Program-made: the position numbers and the translations under genes
Notes under the pieces: model-generated
Seen by the model: only the letters and a program-made list of their open reading frames with translations
The model's database searches: none
What the model was told of the DNA's origin: nothing
Shown here: positions 16,513 through 25,063 of the stretch, one piece after another
Layout of the letters: every line of letters begins with the position of its first letter
How positions within the stretch are numbered: position 1 is the stretch's first letter
Origin: Phycisphaerales bacterium
Lineage (GTDB): Bacteria > Planctomycetota > Phycisphaerae > Phycisphaerales > SM1A02
Assembly (NCBI GenBank): GCA_009691785.1
Contig: SIAM01000017.1
Coordinates: 1 to 43,950 of the forward strand
DNA length: 43,950 nucleotides
Direction of reading: 5' to 3'

Positions 16513-17958
16513 TTACAGAAGGGGACTGAGCAAGCCGCCCGCGTTGTCAATTAAACGATCAAACCAACGGCGTTGCGCCCATTTTTCAGCAAGAATTTCC
16601 GTGCTTTGCTCTATGTATTTGCTTTGTAAAAAACGAAGTTGCCCAGCGAAATCGGTGTTGTACACAATAATTCCTGCCTCAAAATTCAACTCAAAGCTGC
16701 GCCTGTCCAAATTGGCGCTGGTCACAATGGCCGTGGAGCGGTCAACCACAATGGTCTTGGCATGCAATAAGCCATTTTGAAATTCATGAATGCGCACGCC
16801 GCACTCCAGCAAATTTCGGAACAGACTTCGACTTGCCAAGCGCACCCACATGCTGTCGTTACGCGCCGGCACCACCAAGTGCACGCGCACGCCACGGCGC
16901 GCCGCCACAGCCAGCGCGGAAAGAGTGGCGTAGTCGGGAACAAAGTAGGGGGTGGTCAACACAATTTCCTCGTTGGCAATTTGCACCGCGGATTGAATCA
17001 GTTGCGTGACAGCGTCATTTTGAAAATTTGGACCGGTGGCGAATGATTGCGCAATCACGCCACCGCTTTGGAACGCGGGCTCAATTTTTAAAAGATTGTC
17101 AATGTCCTCTTGCGATTCCATGTACCAATCTTCAATGAAGATCATTTGCAGTTCCTTGACTAGTGGGCCATCCAAGCGCACGGTGCAATCCACCCACGGC
17201 GCATATTTCGCCTTGGGCGCGAAGCCAGCCTCGGCAATGTTTTGGCTACCCGTCCAACCAATGATTCCATCCACCACTAAAAATTTTCTATGATTGCGCA
17301 GATCCAGCCTGCTAATAACTAAGCGCAGCATGTTGACGCGCAGGGCTTCGCACACATTCACGCCGCCTTGCAGAAGTTTGTTGCGCAGCGCGCTCTTAAG
17401 AAAAACTTTGCTGCCCACGCCGTCCACTAAAACGCGGCATGAAACGCCCCGGCCCACGGCGCGCAGCAGCGCATGCGCCACTTGTTGCCCGGCCTTGTCT
17501 GTTAAATAAATATAGGTCAGCAAGTGCACATGTAATTTCGCACGATCAATGTCGTCACACATGCGGGTTATGACTTCTTGGGAATCCCCGCTCAGCCACA
17601 ATTTATTGCCCGCAAGTGGAACACAATGGCTGGTCAATTGGGCCACGGCGGCAATTTGATATTGCGCTGGCTCCAGTTTAAAGTGGCGGGTTTGCGCATC
17701 ATGATGCACATGATTGGCGGCGCAATCCACCTCTGACATTATTTTTGCGTGGCGACGAATTCGAAACGCGCCGAATCGTGTCTCACCCACCAGCAGATAG
17801 GCGATCACTCCGACCAATGGAACCGCCAGCACAACCACCATCCACGCCATGGCCACATGCGGGCGATTTCCTTTGCGTAGCAACACCACACAGGCCATAA
17901 AAATTTGAAGCCCGAACTCTCCTATTACAAAAAGTGGATTGAATAAGTCAAAGTTCAA
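16513..17958 (-). CDS. cls: Cardiolipin synthase (phospholipase D family)
   Basis: Joins two phosphatidylglycerols to cardiolipin and glycerol at the inner membrane. Two N-terminal membrane helices (about 8-28 and 36-58, with the conserved AMAWMVVVLAVPLVG) are followed by two PLD domains with HKD motifs H223-K225-D230 (RNHRKFLVVD) and H399-K401-D406 (LHAKTIVVD). Each is followed by the usual GSxN/SxN segments (TGSQNIAE, TSANLDRRS). At 481 residues it is a normal ClsA length. The frame has only a TTG at 17958 at a sensible position; the GAAGG in the end of greA is a possible, slightly distant Shine-Dalgarno. It starts 10 bases after greA and is probably co-transcribed with it. Confidence 0.93.
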   Translation of the reverse strand: MNFDLFNPLFVIGEFGLQIFMACVVLLRKGNRPHVAMAWMVVVLAVPLVGVIAYLLVGETRFGAFRIRRHAKIMSEVDCAANHVHHDAQTRHFKLEPAQYQIAAVAQLTSHCVPLAGNKLWLSGDSQEVITRMCDDIDRAKLHVHLLTYIYLTDKAGQQVAHALLRAVGRGVSCRVLVDGVGSKVFLKSALRNKLLQGGVNVCEALRVNMLRLVISRLDLRNHRKFLVVDGIIGWTGSQNIAEAGFAPKAKYAPWVDCTVRLDGPLVKELQMIFIEDWYMESQEDIDNLLKIEPAFQSGGVIAQSFATGPNFQNDAVTQLIQSAVQIANEEIVLTTPYFVPDYATLSALAVAARRGVRVHLVVPARNDSMWVRLASRSLFRNLLECGVRIHEFQNGLLHAKTIVVDRSTAIVTSANLDRRSFELNFEAGIIVYNTDFAGQLRFLQSKYIEQSTEILAEKWAQRRWFDRLIDNAGGLLSPLL

Positions 17959-17967
17959 ATAGGGTAT

Positions 17968-18435
17968 TTAACCTTCAATTTTTACAATCAGAAATCGACG
18001 CTCGCCCTTGGGCAAATCCACGCGAACCGTTTCGCCAATCCGCGCCTTCATCAGGGCCATGCCAATTGGACTTGATCCCGTGACTTCAATGTAGTCATCG
18101 CTGGAATCTTCCGTGAGTTGACCGACCAGGCGGAACTTTTCCTCGCGATTGGTCTTTACATCGCGCAACACAACAATGGCTCCAAGAAAAACCATGTCAA
18201 GCGGAACATCAATTTCGCCGGCCACTTGAACGCGCGACAACTTGGCTTCAAGATCACGAACCTTGGCCTCATTCATGGCTTGGTCTTCACGCGCGGCGTG
18301 ATAGTCCGCGTTCTCCTTCAGGTCTCCTTGGGCGCGGGCCTCCGCAATTCGACCAGCGATCACAGGGCGAAATTTCAAGCAATCAGATAGTTGCGCTTCG
18401 AGCCGCTCTTTGTCGGTTTGGGAGATCATTTCCAT
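17968..18435 (-). CDS. greA: Transcription elongation factor GreA
   Basis: Rescues backtracked RNA polymerase by stimulating transcript cleavage. The 155 residues fit the family. The N-terminal coiled coil (about 1-75) carries EARAQGDLKENADYHAAREDQ with the acidic tip residues, and the C-terminal FKBP-like domain ends VTGSSPIGMALMKARIGETVRVDLPKG in the family manner. Start: the ATG at 18435 has AAAGG 7 bases upstream. The longer frame to 18603 overlaps the upstream membrane-protein gene and has no homologous look. It is followed by cls after 10 bases. Confidence 0.95.
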   Translation of the reverse strand: MEMISQTDKERLEAQLSDCLKFRPVIAGRIAEARAQGDLKENADYHAAREDQAMNEAKVRDLEAKLSRVQVAGEIDVPLDMVFLGAIVVLRDVKTNREEKFRLVGQLTEDSSDDYIEVTGSSPIGMALMKARIGETVRVDLPKGERRFLIVKIEG

Positions 18436-18455
18436 GGTGGCGCCTTTGGCTGAGC

Positions 18456-18468
18456 GGACAATGTGTCC
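18456..18468. promoter_or_regulatory. Inverted repeat GGACA-N3-TGTCC in the greA leader
   Basis: A perfect 5-bp inverted repeat lies about 20 bases before the greA start and upstream of its Shine-Dalgarno. It could be a small operator or hairpin; no regulator is implied by the sequence. Confidence 0.25.
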
Positions 18469-18488
18469 ACTGAGATAAGAATACAAAC

Positions 18489-19160
18489 TTAGCCAAGATT
18501 TTGCGAGGGTTTTTTTAATCTGTTTGGACTGGTGAAATGCAGCAACATCACCACACTCCACGCTGATATGGCAGCTAGGCAAATTCCAAGTGTTGCCTGC
18601 CATGTCAACGCGTTGGGACTCACTCCGCCTCCAAGAGTTTCACGCAAGACACCCAAGATCGGACCGTCTATCCAATGTGGGGGAGCAGCCCAATTCAAGT
18701 GCATGTTGAAATAAATAGCGATTGGTCCTAGCAACACGATTGCAAGAATGATCAGCATGGTGGAGACGCGCTCAAATGCCGAGCGGCTTCCAATGGTTTT
18801 CGCAAGGATTGCTCCGATGATGGCCGCCCAAGCGAACAGCAAAAGATCGATCAACCCCATTCGTGCCGCAGTCCAATTGGTTGCCAAGCGCAGTGGCCAC
18901 AGCACCACATGCAGCAACACCATAAGCGCCGTAAAGTCCACAAGTATTTGTCGAATTGGCGCGGGAGTGGGTGATTCGCTTAATCGAAGCATGGGCCAAG
19001 CAACGCACAAGCCAATGGCAATGGTTGCAAAGAACAAACGAATTCCTGGAAGATAACTATCAATGGATGGTTGAACAGGTGGACGAATTCCAATGCAAAG
19101 TGCCCACGCCGCAAAAATCCAAATGGTGCTTAGGAAGACAAGTCCACGAGGCAGAATCAT
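18489..19160 (-). CDS. Polytopic membrane protein, function unknown
   Basis: A 223-residue protein with about six hydrophobic segments (residues near 8-25, 42-58, 72-90, 103-122, 132-152 and 188-208) and few charged residues; the last stretch is a basic tail (SPNRLKKPSQ). I recognise no family or catalytic motif. It lies between the ftsQ-like gene and greA on the same strand, so it belongs to the mur-ftsQ-greA-cls run and may have an envelope role. The start at 19160 has TAGTCT ending 6 bases upstream, so it probably also has its own promoter. Confidence 0.75.
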   Translation of the reverse strand: MILPRGLVFLSTIWIFAAWALCIGIRPPVQPSIDSYLPGIRLFFATIAIGLCVAWPMLRLSESPTPAPIRQILVDFTALMVLLHVVLWPLRLATNWTAARMGLIDLLLFAWAAIIGAILAKTIGSRSAFERVSTMLIILAIVLLGPIAIYFNMHLNWAAPPHWIDGPILGVLRETLGGGVSPNALTWQATLGICLAAISAWSVVMLLHFTSPNRLKKPSQNLG

Positions 19161-19166
19161 AGGTTC

Positions 19167-19172
19167 AGACTA
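19167..19172 (-). promoter_or_regulatory. -10-like hexamer TAGTCT, 6 bases before the membrane-protein start
   Basis: TAGTCT on the minus strand ends exactly 6 bases before the ATG at 19160, with no Shine-Dalgarno. The identical hexamer at the same distance precedes trpF. Confidence 0.45.
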
Positions 19173-19210
19173 GTGCATTTCAAGATGAAATTAAATACGT
19201 GTGAAATAAA

Positions 19211-20089
19211 TTAGCGCATGCCAACATAATCAGAAAGCAAATTCAACTCGTCGTCGCAACCTGCGTCAATTCGTCCATAGTGGTCGAAGAGCCATTGCAA
19301 GTAATCTATTTTTTGCCGCGCCGGAACTTCGGCGGCGCTTTCGCTGCCAGGACTACGACCCCATTTAATTGTGCAGCCCCTATGGGTCTTCATGCGCAAG
19401 CAGTCATCAATTTTTGTTCGTTCCAGATCAATGCACGCAATCTGCCCACGCCAGGAGTTGTCATGAATGAGCCGCACCAAAGCCACGGCTGAACGCATGT
19501 CTTTCCCAGCCCATTCGTCGCCAAATGAACCAGGGCGCGCGAACGATGCATTTTCAATTCGAATCATGTTGCTGGGCGCGGTGCCCTCGCGATAGCAGCG
19601 GGGCAGCAACTTTCCATTGAAATCGATCAAGTGGTCGTAGCCCCCTTCGCGTACTACCGCGAATGGAGTGGTCCAGACGGCATCAATGTAGATCTGGCTC
19701 ATGCCACTTCGTTTAATTTGATTGATTGCGCTGAACCAGCCAGTTTGCATCAACGCGCTGTGCGCTTCGGTCAGACCGTCGCGATCTATCGGCGAACCAT
19801 TTAGTTGTCGGGCAACGACTTCCGCCAATGGAGTGAGATCCGTCTCGCTCATCCAAACAGGTCGTGATGAGAAAATAACTTGAAACGGCGCTTCGCTTTT
19901 TTGCGTGGCCGCCTCACGCTTCAGAACCGGAACTCCCATTCCCAACGCCAACGCCATGACCAAGAAGGAAGCGGACCACCCGACAGCCACAAGCATTGGT
20001 TTGGATTTCATCCAATGAAGATTGATTGAGAATTTGAACCTAGAAGCGATTTCGCGGCGCTTGGGTGACGATCGTTTGCGGGATGACAT
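19211..20089 (-). CDS. FtsQ/DivIB-like cell-division membrane protein
   Basis: Probably a divisome scaffold or regulator in the inner membrane. Layout: a very basic cytoplasmic N-terminus (SSRKRSSPKRREIASR), one membrane segment (about 31-55), then a periplasmic POTRA-like part with LTEAHSALMQTGWFSAINQIKRSG and, about 25 residues on, AVVREGGYDHLIDFNGKLL, the FtsQ order of a 'W...' helix followed by an 'id..G' strand. Position supports it: it follows murC-murB-ddl in the order of the classical dcw cluster. No ftsA or ftsZ follows; the next gene is an unrelated membrane protein. The C-terminus has Cys and Asp residues not typical of the family. Start: ATG with GAGGGG about 5 bases upstream. Family assignment rests on pattern and context, not a search. 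Confidence 0.7.
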   Translation of the reverse strand: MSSRKRSSPKRREIASRFKFSINLHWMKSKPMLVAVGWSASFLVMALALGMGVPVLKREAATQKSEAPFQVIFSSRPVWMSETDLTPLAEVVARQLNGSPIDRDGLTEAHSALMQTGWFSAINQIKRSGMSQIYIDAVWTTPFAVVREGGYDHLIDFNGKLLPRCYREGTAPSNMIRIENASFARPGSFGDEWAGKDMRSAVALVRLIHDNSWRGQIACIDLERTKIDDCLRMKTHRGCTIKWGRSPGSESAAEVPARQKIDYLQWLFDHYGRIDAGCDDELNLLSDYVGMR

Positions 20090-20189
20090 TGTTACCCCTC
20101 AATCGGTCAGAGGCGCTCTAGAAGTAAAGAAATCATGGCGATGAATTTACGTACGAGCGCTTAGGGAAGAGGGCGCGTCTTTCAATTCG

Positions 20190-21089
20190 CTAAACAGGGG
20201 ATTTCGCGGCGCGATTCAGGGCGCCCCGCGCCAGATCAAGCACCAGCTGTTCCATTGATATTCCCGCATGTTTGGCGGCTTTTGGCACCAATGAGTGGTC
20301 GGTAAATCCGGGCATGGTGTTGACTTCCAGAAACCAGGGGCCGCGTTGGTCCGCCATGAAATCCACTCGCGCCACATCGCGCAACTCCAGCACCTTCCAA
20401 CACATCAGCGAATAATTGTTCATTGCGTCTTTTAGTTCAAGGGAAATATCAGGGTTCAAAATATATTGGGTGTCGTCGCGCAAGTACTTCGCCTGGAAAT
20501 CGTAGATGCCATTGTGCGGCTTGATTTCAATAAGCGGAAGAACCTTGCCGTTGATAATGCCCACGGTGAACTCGCGTCCTTGGATGAATTCCTCCGCCAA
20601 GAGGCGCGTTCTGTGGCTCTCCAGGTGTTGGCGCGCCACGGCGACTTCGTTATGACTGTGGCAAATTCGCAGATCAACGCTCGAGCCGTCATCGGAGGGC
20701 TTGATCACCAACGGCAGTTTGAGCGTGATTGGCTCACCGATTTGCAACTCGCATGACGCTGGAGTTGGCACACCAACTCTTTCCACAACTTTTTTGGTGG
20801 CAATCTTGTCCATCGCTAGGCGGGCCGAGGCGGGTCCACAACCAACATAGGGTCGGCCATCTTGCTCTAAGATATCTTGCAAAGGTCCGCCCTCGCCCCA
20901 TGGGCCGTGCAGCACGGGAAAAATAACATCGCCAGGAAGCGTGCGTAAAACCTCAAGACTAAGCCGATCAATGGTAATTTCTTCAACTTTCACATTGGCG
21001 CGCGCAAGTGCGGCGGCTACCTGTGCGCCGCTTTTTATGCTGACCTCACGCTCCGCGTCGGGACCGCCTTTCAGTACAAGCACTCGCAT
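20190..21089 (-). CDS. ddl: D-alanine--D-alanine ligase
   Basis: ATP-dependent joining of two D-Ala for peptidoglycan precursors, in the cytoplasm. It shows LKGGPDAEREVSIKSG at the N-terminus, VLHGPWGEGGPLQDILE, the ATP-grasp segment LVIKPSDDGSSV, the EEFIQGREFTVGI region and the metal-binding end WFLEVNTMPGFTDHSLVPK. The 299 residues are normal. Start: ATG at 21089 has AAAGGAG 8 bases upstream; the first A of its ATG is the last base of the murB stop (TGATG), so translation is coupled. A start at 21125 would run into murB. The order murC-murB-ddl matches the dcw cluster. Confidence 0.96.
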   Translation of the reverse strand: MRVLVLKGGPDAEREVSIKSGAQVAAALARANVKVEEITIDRLSLEVLRTLPGDVIFPVLHGPWGEGGPLQDILEQDGRPYVGCGPASARLAMDKIATKKVVERVGVPTPASCELQIGEPITLKLPLVIKPSDDGSSVDLRICHSHNEVAVARQHLESHRTRLLAEEFIQGREFTVGIINGKVLPLIEIKPHNGIYDFQAKYLRDDTQYILNPDISLELKDAMNNYSLMCWKVLELRDVARVDFMADQRGPWFLEVNTMPGFTDHSLVPKAAKHAGISMEQLVLDLARGALNRAAKSPV

Positions 21090-22051
21090 CACTTTTTCTC
21101 CTTTGGTTGAACTGATCGGCCCCACACCGCGACTTCCATTTCAATGTTCACGCCTTGGCTTTCGCGTACGCGATCTTGAATTATGCGCGCAAGCTCAAGC
21201 ACGTCATTGGCACGGCCGCCTTTGTTGGCGCACACAAAATTGGCGTGCTCCGCGCTTACAAACGCGCTGCCATGCGTGAAACCTTTTAGCCCAGCAAGAT
21301 CAATCAAGCGACCCGCGCTGATTCGTGTTCCATCTTCCGCTGCTGGATTTCGAAAGAGGCAGCCCGCGGAATGTTGAGCCAATGGTTGTGAGTCTTTTTT
21401 AAATTGATAAATCTCCAGCATTTTTTTACGAAGGACTGCCGGGTCACCTGGCGTCAATTGCAACAGCGTCCACAAAATTAAATCCCGTGGTAATCCAGAG
21501 TGGCGATATGAAAATTGGATCGCGCTTTTGGAGTGAACTTGAACTTCGCCACGGTCATTCATGGTGGCCACCGAGTGGATGGCATCGCTAATACATCCAT
21601 ATTTTCCACCCGCGTTCATGCGCGTAGCGCCGCCCATACTTGCTGGAATTCCAGCCATTTGGCATAAACCATCCAGTCCTTCGCGCACGCATGCGTTCAA
21701 AAGTTTCAGCACATCCACGCCCGCAGGCGCAAGCACTTTGTTCGCATCTCCTTCGGCGCGCAATGTCCAACTTGTGAACGCGGGTTGATCTAGTTTGATC
21801 ACCACGCCATCAACGCCCTCCTCAAGGACCAGCAGATTCGCCCCCGAACCCAACACGCGAACCGGCATGTTCAGCAAGTGGCAGCGGCGCATCAATTCTT
21901 TTAAAGCAACTTCTGTTTTTGGGCGCGCAAGTATGTCCGCGTTTCCGCCAACACCAAACCATGTGTGCGCGGCCAAGGGAGCGTCCATTTCAATGATGGC
22001 GTCCAATCCGTCCATCAGCGTTGTTGGCATGGAGGCTTTCATGTGGATCAC
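21089..22051 (-). CDS. murB: UDP-N-acetylmuramate dehydrogenase
   Basis: FAD enzyme that reduces UDP-GlcNAc-enolpyruvate to UDP-MurNAc. It shows HTWFGVGGNADILARP, the FAD pocket VLGSGANLLV, IPASMGGATRMNAGG, SYRHSG (with the family's Tyr), and the C-terminal SAGCLFRNP and HANFVCANKGG where the Ser and the acid-side residues lie. The 320 residues fit. It starts inside the murC stop (ATGA) and ends by sharing one base with ddl. Confidence 0.96.
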   Translation of the reverse strand: MIHMKASMPTTLMDGLDAIIEMDAPLAAHTWFGVGGNADILARPKTEVALKELMRRCHLLNMPVRVLGSGANLLVLEEGVDGVVIKLDQPAFTSWTLRAEGDANKVLAPAGVDVLKLLNACVREGLDGLCQMAGIPASMGGATRMNAGGKYGCISDAIHSVATMNDRGEVQVHSKSAIQFSYRHSGLPRDLILWTLLQLTPGDPAVLRKKMLEIYQFKKDSQPLAQHSAGCLFRNPAAEDGTRISAGRLIDLAGLKGFTHGSAFVSAEHANFVCANKGGRANDVLELARIIQDRVRESQGVNIEMEVAVWGRSVQPKEKK

Positions 22052-23556
22052 TTTCCCAGGAATATATTCGCGGCTCGATAGACAGGTCCAGCGCCCATGG
22101 TCACAACAACATCGCCTCCTTGGGCAATCTCATTCAAGCGCGCGGCGCCCGCTTCAATGGTGCCAACGCATTCCACTGTGCCACCATGCTTGCGGATTCG
22201 GTCAGCGACATCTTGGCTTGAAACCAGCGCGCGCTCACTCTGCGCGTCGCGAACAAAGTGAATGTCCGTCAACAGCACATGGTCGGCGGCGCTAAAGCAA
22301 GCGCCAAAATCTTCCAGCAACAGGCGCGTTCGACTGTGTTGGTGCGGTTGGAACAAACAGATCAATCGCTTGGGATTTGTTGCATTTTTCAAGGCTTCCA
22401 GCGTTACACGCACCTCCGTTGGATGGTGCCCATAGTCGTCGTATACGCGGATGTTTTGCGCGCCAATATTTTTCGCGCCAACAAATTCCAAGCGACGATC
22501 AACTCCAGCGAAAGAAGTCAACGCCTCTTGCACGCTGTCGCTATCGGCGCCCAACTTCAGAGACATCACTCCCGCGCCCGCTCCATTGAGCACATTGTGC
22601 GCGCCAAACAATCGCGGTTGCCATCGCAAAATTTCTTTGTGTTTGTGATGCACGCGCGCCAGACCGTTGGCCGCCATCTGCACCACATAATCAGCGGCGG
22701 GGTTCCAGCCAAATGTTTCAATTGCAGCGGACACGTCTCGCGTCACGCGTTCGCGTTGCGCGCCCTCATGCGCGATCAACAAGTATCCAAGATCAGTGGC
22801 GGGTGGCAAGCGCCGAGCGAACACATTGAATGATTCAAGAATCTCATCAAGCGACTTGTAGCAATCCAAATGATCGCTCTCCACATTGGTGATGATGGCC
22901 GTGGTGGGGTGCAAATTGTGAAACGAGCGGTCAAACTCGCATGATTCGGTGATCAGAAATCCTGGCTTGTGGCAGTATGGGCCCTTAAAAAGCGTTGCCG
23001 CGCCGGCGCGCGCGCTTCCACCAAGCGATTCACATGTGGCGCCCGCAATAAACCCTGGATCAAATCCAGCGTGCAATAAGCACCAGGTAAGCATGCATGT
23101 GGTTGTGCTTTTGCCGTGGGTTCCAGCAACGCACACTGCGGTGTATCCACCTTGCAACAGTCCAAGAGCCTGCGCGTAACTGCGTACAGGAATATTTTTC
23201 TTTGCTGCCGCGACCAGTTGCGGATGATCTGATTTCGCTGCGGCTGTGGCGATCAACAGATCGCACTGCGCTGGAATTTCCATCGCCTCACCAACGGAAA
23301 TATCAAAGCCTTCCACCTGCAACGCTGTCACCGCGGGGCTGGCATTGCTATCGCCGCCGCTCACAACGGCGCCGCGTTTGTGCAGCAATCGCGCGAGTCC
23401 GCTCACGCCAGTTCCGCCGGCACCAACAAGCCAAATCCTTCGGCCTTGCAGCCCACGTGCATTTGAAAACCACTCGCTCAGCGGATCGTTCTTCACGTTG
23501 ATCATCGTAGGAACTTTCCCGAATACATCGTGCATAAATTGTGTGCTGGTGGACAT
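22048..23556 (-). CDS. murC: UDP-N-acetylmuramate--L-alanine ligase
   Basis: ATP-dependent addition of L-Ala to UDP-MurNAc, first of the Mur ligases. It shows the N-terminal Rossmann glycine loop WLVGAGGTGVSGLAR, the ATP loop AGTHGKSTTT (Gly145-Ser150), the ESCEFDRSF and NVESDHLDCY segments, the C-terminal YDDYGHHPTEVRVTLEA and FQPHQHSRTR. The 502 residues are normal. Start ATG at 23556 has no clear Shine-Dalgarno; the ATG at residue 8 is an alternative. It is divergent from the sigma-54 activator (101 bases between). Confidence 0.96.
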   Translation of the reverse strand: MSTSTQFMHDVFGKVPTMINVKNDPLSEWFSNARGLQGRRIWLVGAGGTGVSGLARLLHKRGAVVSGGDSNASPAVTALQVEGFDISVGEAMEIPAQCDLLIATAAAKSDHPQLVAAAKKNIPVRSYAQALGLLQGGYTAVCVAGTHGKSTTTCMLTWCLLHAGFDPGFIAGATCESLGGSARAGAATLFKGPYCHKPGFLITESCEFDRSFHNLHPTTAIITNVESDHLDCYKSLDEILESFNVFARRLPPATDLGYLLIAHEGAQRERVTRDVSAAIETFGWNPAADYVVQMAANGLARVHHKHKEILRWQPRLFGAHNVLNGAGAGVMSLKLGADSDSVQEALTSFAGVDRRLEFVGAKNIGAQNIRVYDDYGHHPTEVRVTLEALKNATNPKRLICLFQPHQHSRTRLLLEDFGACFSAADHVLLTDIHFVRDAQSERALVSSQDVADRIRKHGGTVECVGTIEAGAARLNEIAQGGDVVVTMGAGPVYRAANIFLGK

Positions 23557-23645
23557 TGTTCAAGCATCGGCAGAGCGGGGCTTGCGGGTTGAAAACGCAA
23601 TATTTTTAGTGCGCTTGCTCCCGACGCCTTGCGGCGTATTCTCCG

Positions 23646-23651
23646 TACAAT
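23646..23651 (+). promoter_or_regulatory. -10 hexamer TACAAT, 6 bases before the activator start
   Basis: TACAAT (5 of 6 to TATAAT) is followed by exactly 6 bases and the ATG at 23658, with no Shine-Dalgarno. It is the best single case of the leaderless arrangement in the window. Confidence 0.55.
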
Positions 23652-23657
23652 CAACGC

Positions 23658-25034
23658 ATGACGGAATCGGCCGCTCCATTACGGGCACAAGTTTTACTGA
23701 TAGATGACGAGGTCGAGCACGCCCAAACTATGGCGGATGCTTTAAAGCGCCCAGGGCACATTTGCACCACAGTGCACAACGTGGCGCAAGCGGAAAATGA
23801 GCTGCGCAACGGCAATTTCGACGTGATTGTCACCGATCTAGTCATGGACACTCCCACCAGTGGACTTGATGTTTTGAAACTTGCCAAGACCCACCAGCCT
23901 GACGCCGAAACAATTTTGGTGACGGCCCACGGCGATGTGCCCACCGCCAAGGCCGCGCTTCAGGGTGGTGCCTACGACTTCATAGAAAAGCCACTGGATG
24001 TGATTGTGTTTCGCAACATTGTTCAACGCGCCGCGGAGACGGTGTTGCTGCGCCACCAAAATTCAAGTTTGCGCGGCCAAGTGGATGCCGCCTACGGCTT
24101 CGAAGGAATCATTGGCGAGTCCGCAGCAATTCGCCAGGTCATTGCCACCATTCGGCAAATCGCGCCCAGCACAATTCCGGTATTGATCACCGGCGAAAGT
24201 GGAACTGGCAAGGAACTTGTCGCCAGCGCCATCCATAAACATTCCAAGCGCAAGGACCGCCGCTTTGCAACTTTCAATGCGGCGGGTCAAAGTGAAACGC
24301 TTCTTGAAGACCAGTTGTTTGGCCATGTGCGCGGCGCTTTCACTGGCGCCGACCGCGACCGCGAAGGCGTGTTTGAATACGCCGACAAGGGCACACTTTT
24401 CTTGGACGAAATTGGCGACATGCCTTTGTCCATGCAGCCTAAATTGTTGCGCGTGTTGGAAACGGGCGAGCTCATTCGCCTAGGCGCCAACGATCCGCGC
24501 AAAGCCGATGTGCGTTTCATAAGCGCCACCAATCAAGATTTAAAAAGCCGTTCAACCGACGGGAGATTCCGCCAAGATTTGTATTTTCGCCTGAAGGGCG
24601 TGGAGATCAACATTCCGTCGCTGCGCGAGCGCCGCGAAGATGTTCCGCGCTTGGTCACGCATGCAGTCGGCAAGTGGTGCGCCGAACTTGGTCGGCCGCG
24701 CCTTGGCGTTTCACAACCTGCCATGATGCGTCTGGCAGCCTACGACTGGCCGGGCAACGTGCGTGAGTTGCTCAATCTCATGCATCGCATTGTGGTGACA
24801 TGCAACAAAAGCGAAATTGATCTTGCGGATATTCCAGATGACATTCGCTCAAGCGACACTGACAGCGGCGGCAATGTGGGCAGTTTCGCTGGCGTGGGTC
24901 TGGACAAGTTGGAGAAGGAAGCCATTCGTCAAACGCTGGCGCTCACACAAGGCAACCGCGAGCAGACCGCGCAAATGTTGGGCATTGGCGAACGCACGCT
25001 TTATAGAAAATTAAAGGAGTACGGACTTCGCTAG
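23658..25034 (+). CDS. Sigma-54-dependent response regulator, NtrC family
   Basis: Two-component activator. The receiver domain (about 10-125) has the phospho-acceptor Asp60 (VIVTDLVMD). The AAA+ domain (about 150-385) has Walker A GESGTGKE (180-187), the sigma-54 contact loop GAFTGA (227-232), and Walker B LFLDEIGDM. A Fis-type helix-turn-helix ends the protein (about 415-458, NREQTAQMLGIGERTLYRKLKEYG). All parts are intact at 458 residues, so it should activate RNA polymerase with sigma-54. No sensor kinase is next to it; the partner and target genes cannot be read from this window. lptF follows after 29 bases on the same strand, so they may be co-transcribed. Confidence 0.95.
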   Translation: MTESAAPLRAQVLLIDDEVEHAQTMADALKRPGHICTTVHNVAQAENELRNGNFDVIVTDLVMDTPTSGLDVLKLAKTHQPDAETILVTAHGDVPTAKAALQGGAYDFIEKPLDVIVFRNIVQRAAETVLLRHQNSSLRGQVDAAYGFEGIIGESAAIRQVIATIRQIAPSTIPVLITGESGTGKELVASAIHKHSKRKDRRFATFNAAGQSETLLEDQLFGHVRGAFTGADRDREGVFEYADKGTLFLDEIGDMPLSMQPKLLRVLETGELIRLGANDPRKADVRFISATNQDLKSRSTDGRFRQDLYFRLKGVEINIPSLRERREDVPRLVTHAVGKWCAELGRPRLGVSQPAMMRLAAYDWPGNVRELLNLMHRIVVTCNKSEIDLADIPDDIRSSDTDSGGNVGSFAGVGLDKLEKEAIRQTLALTQGNREQTAQMLGIGERTLYRKLKEYGLR

Positions 25035-25063
25035 CGCCGCACGCCACGAAGTCCCATTTCATC

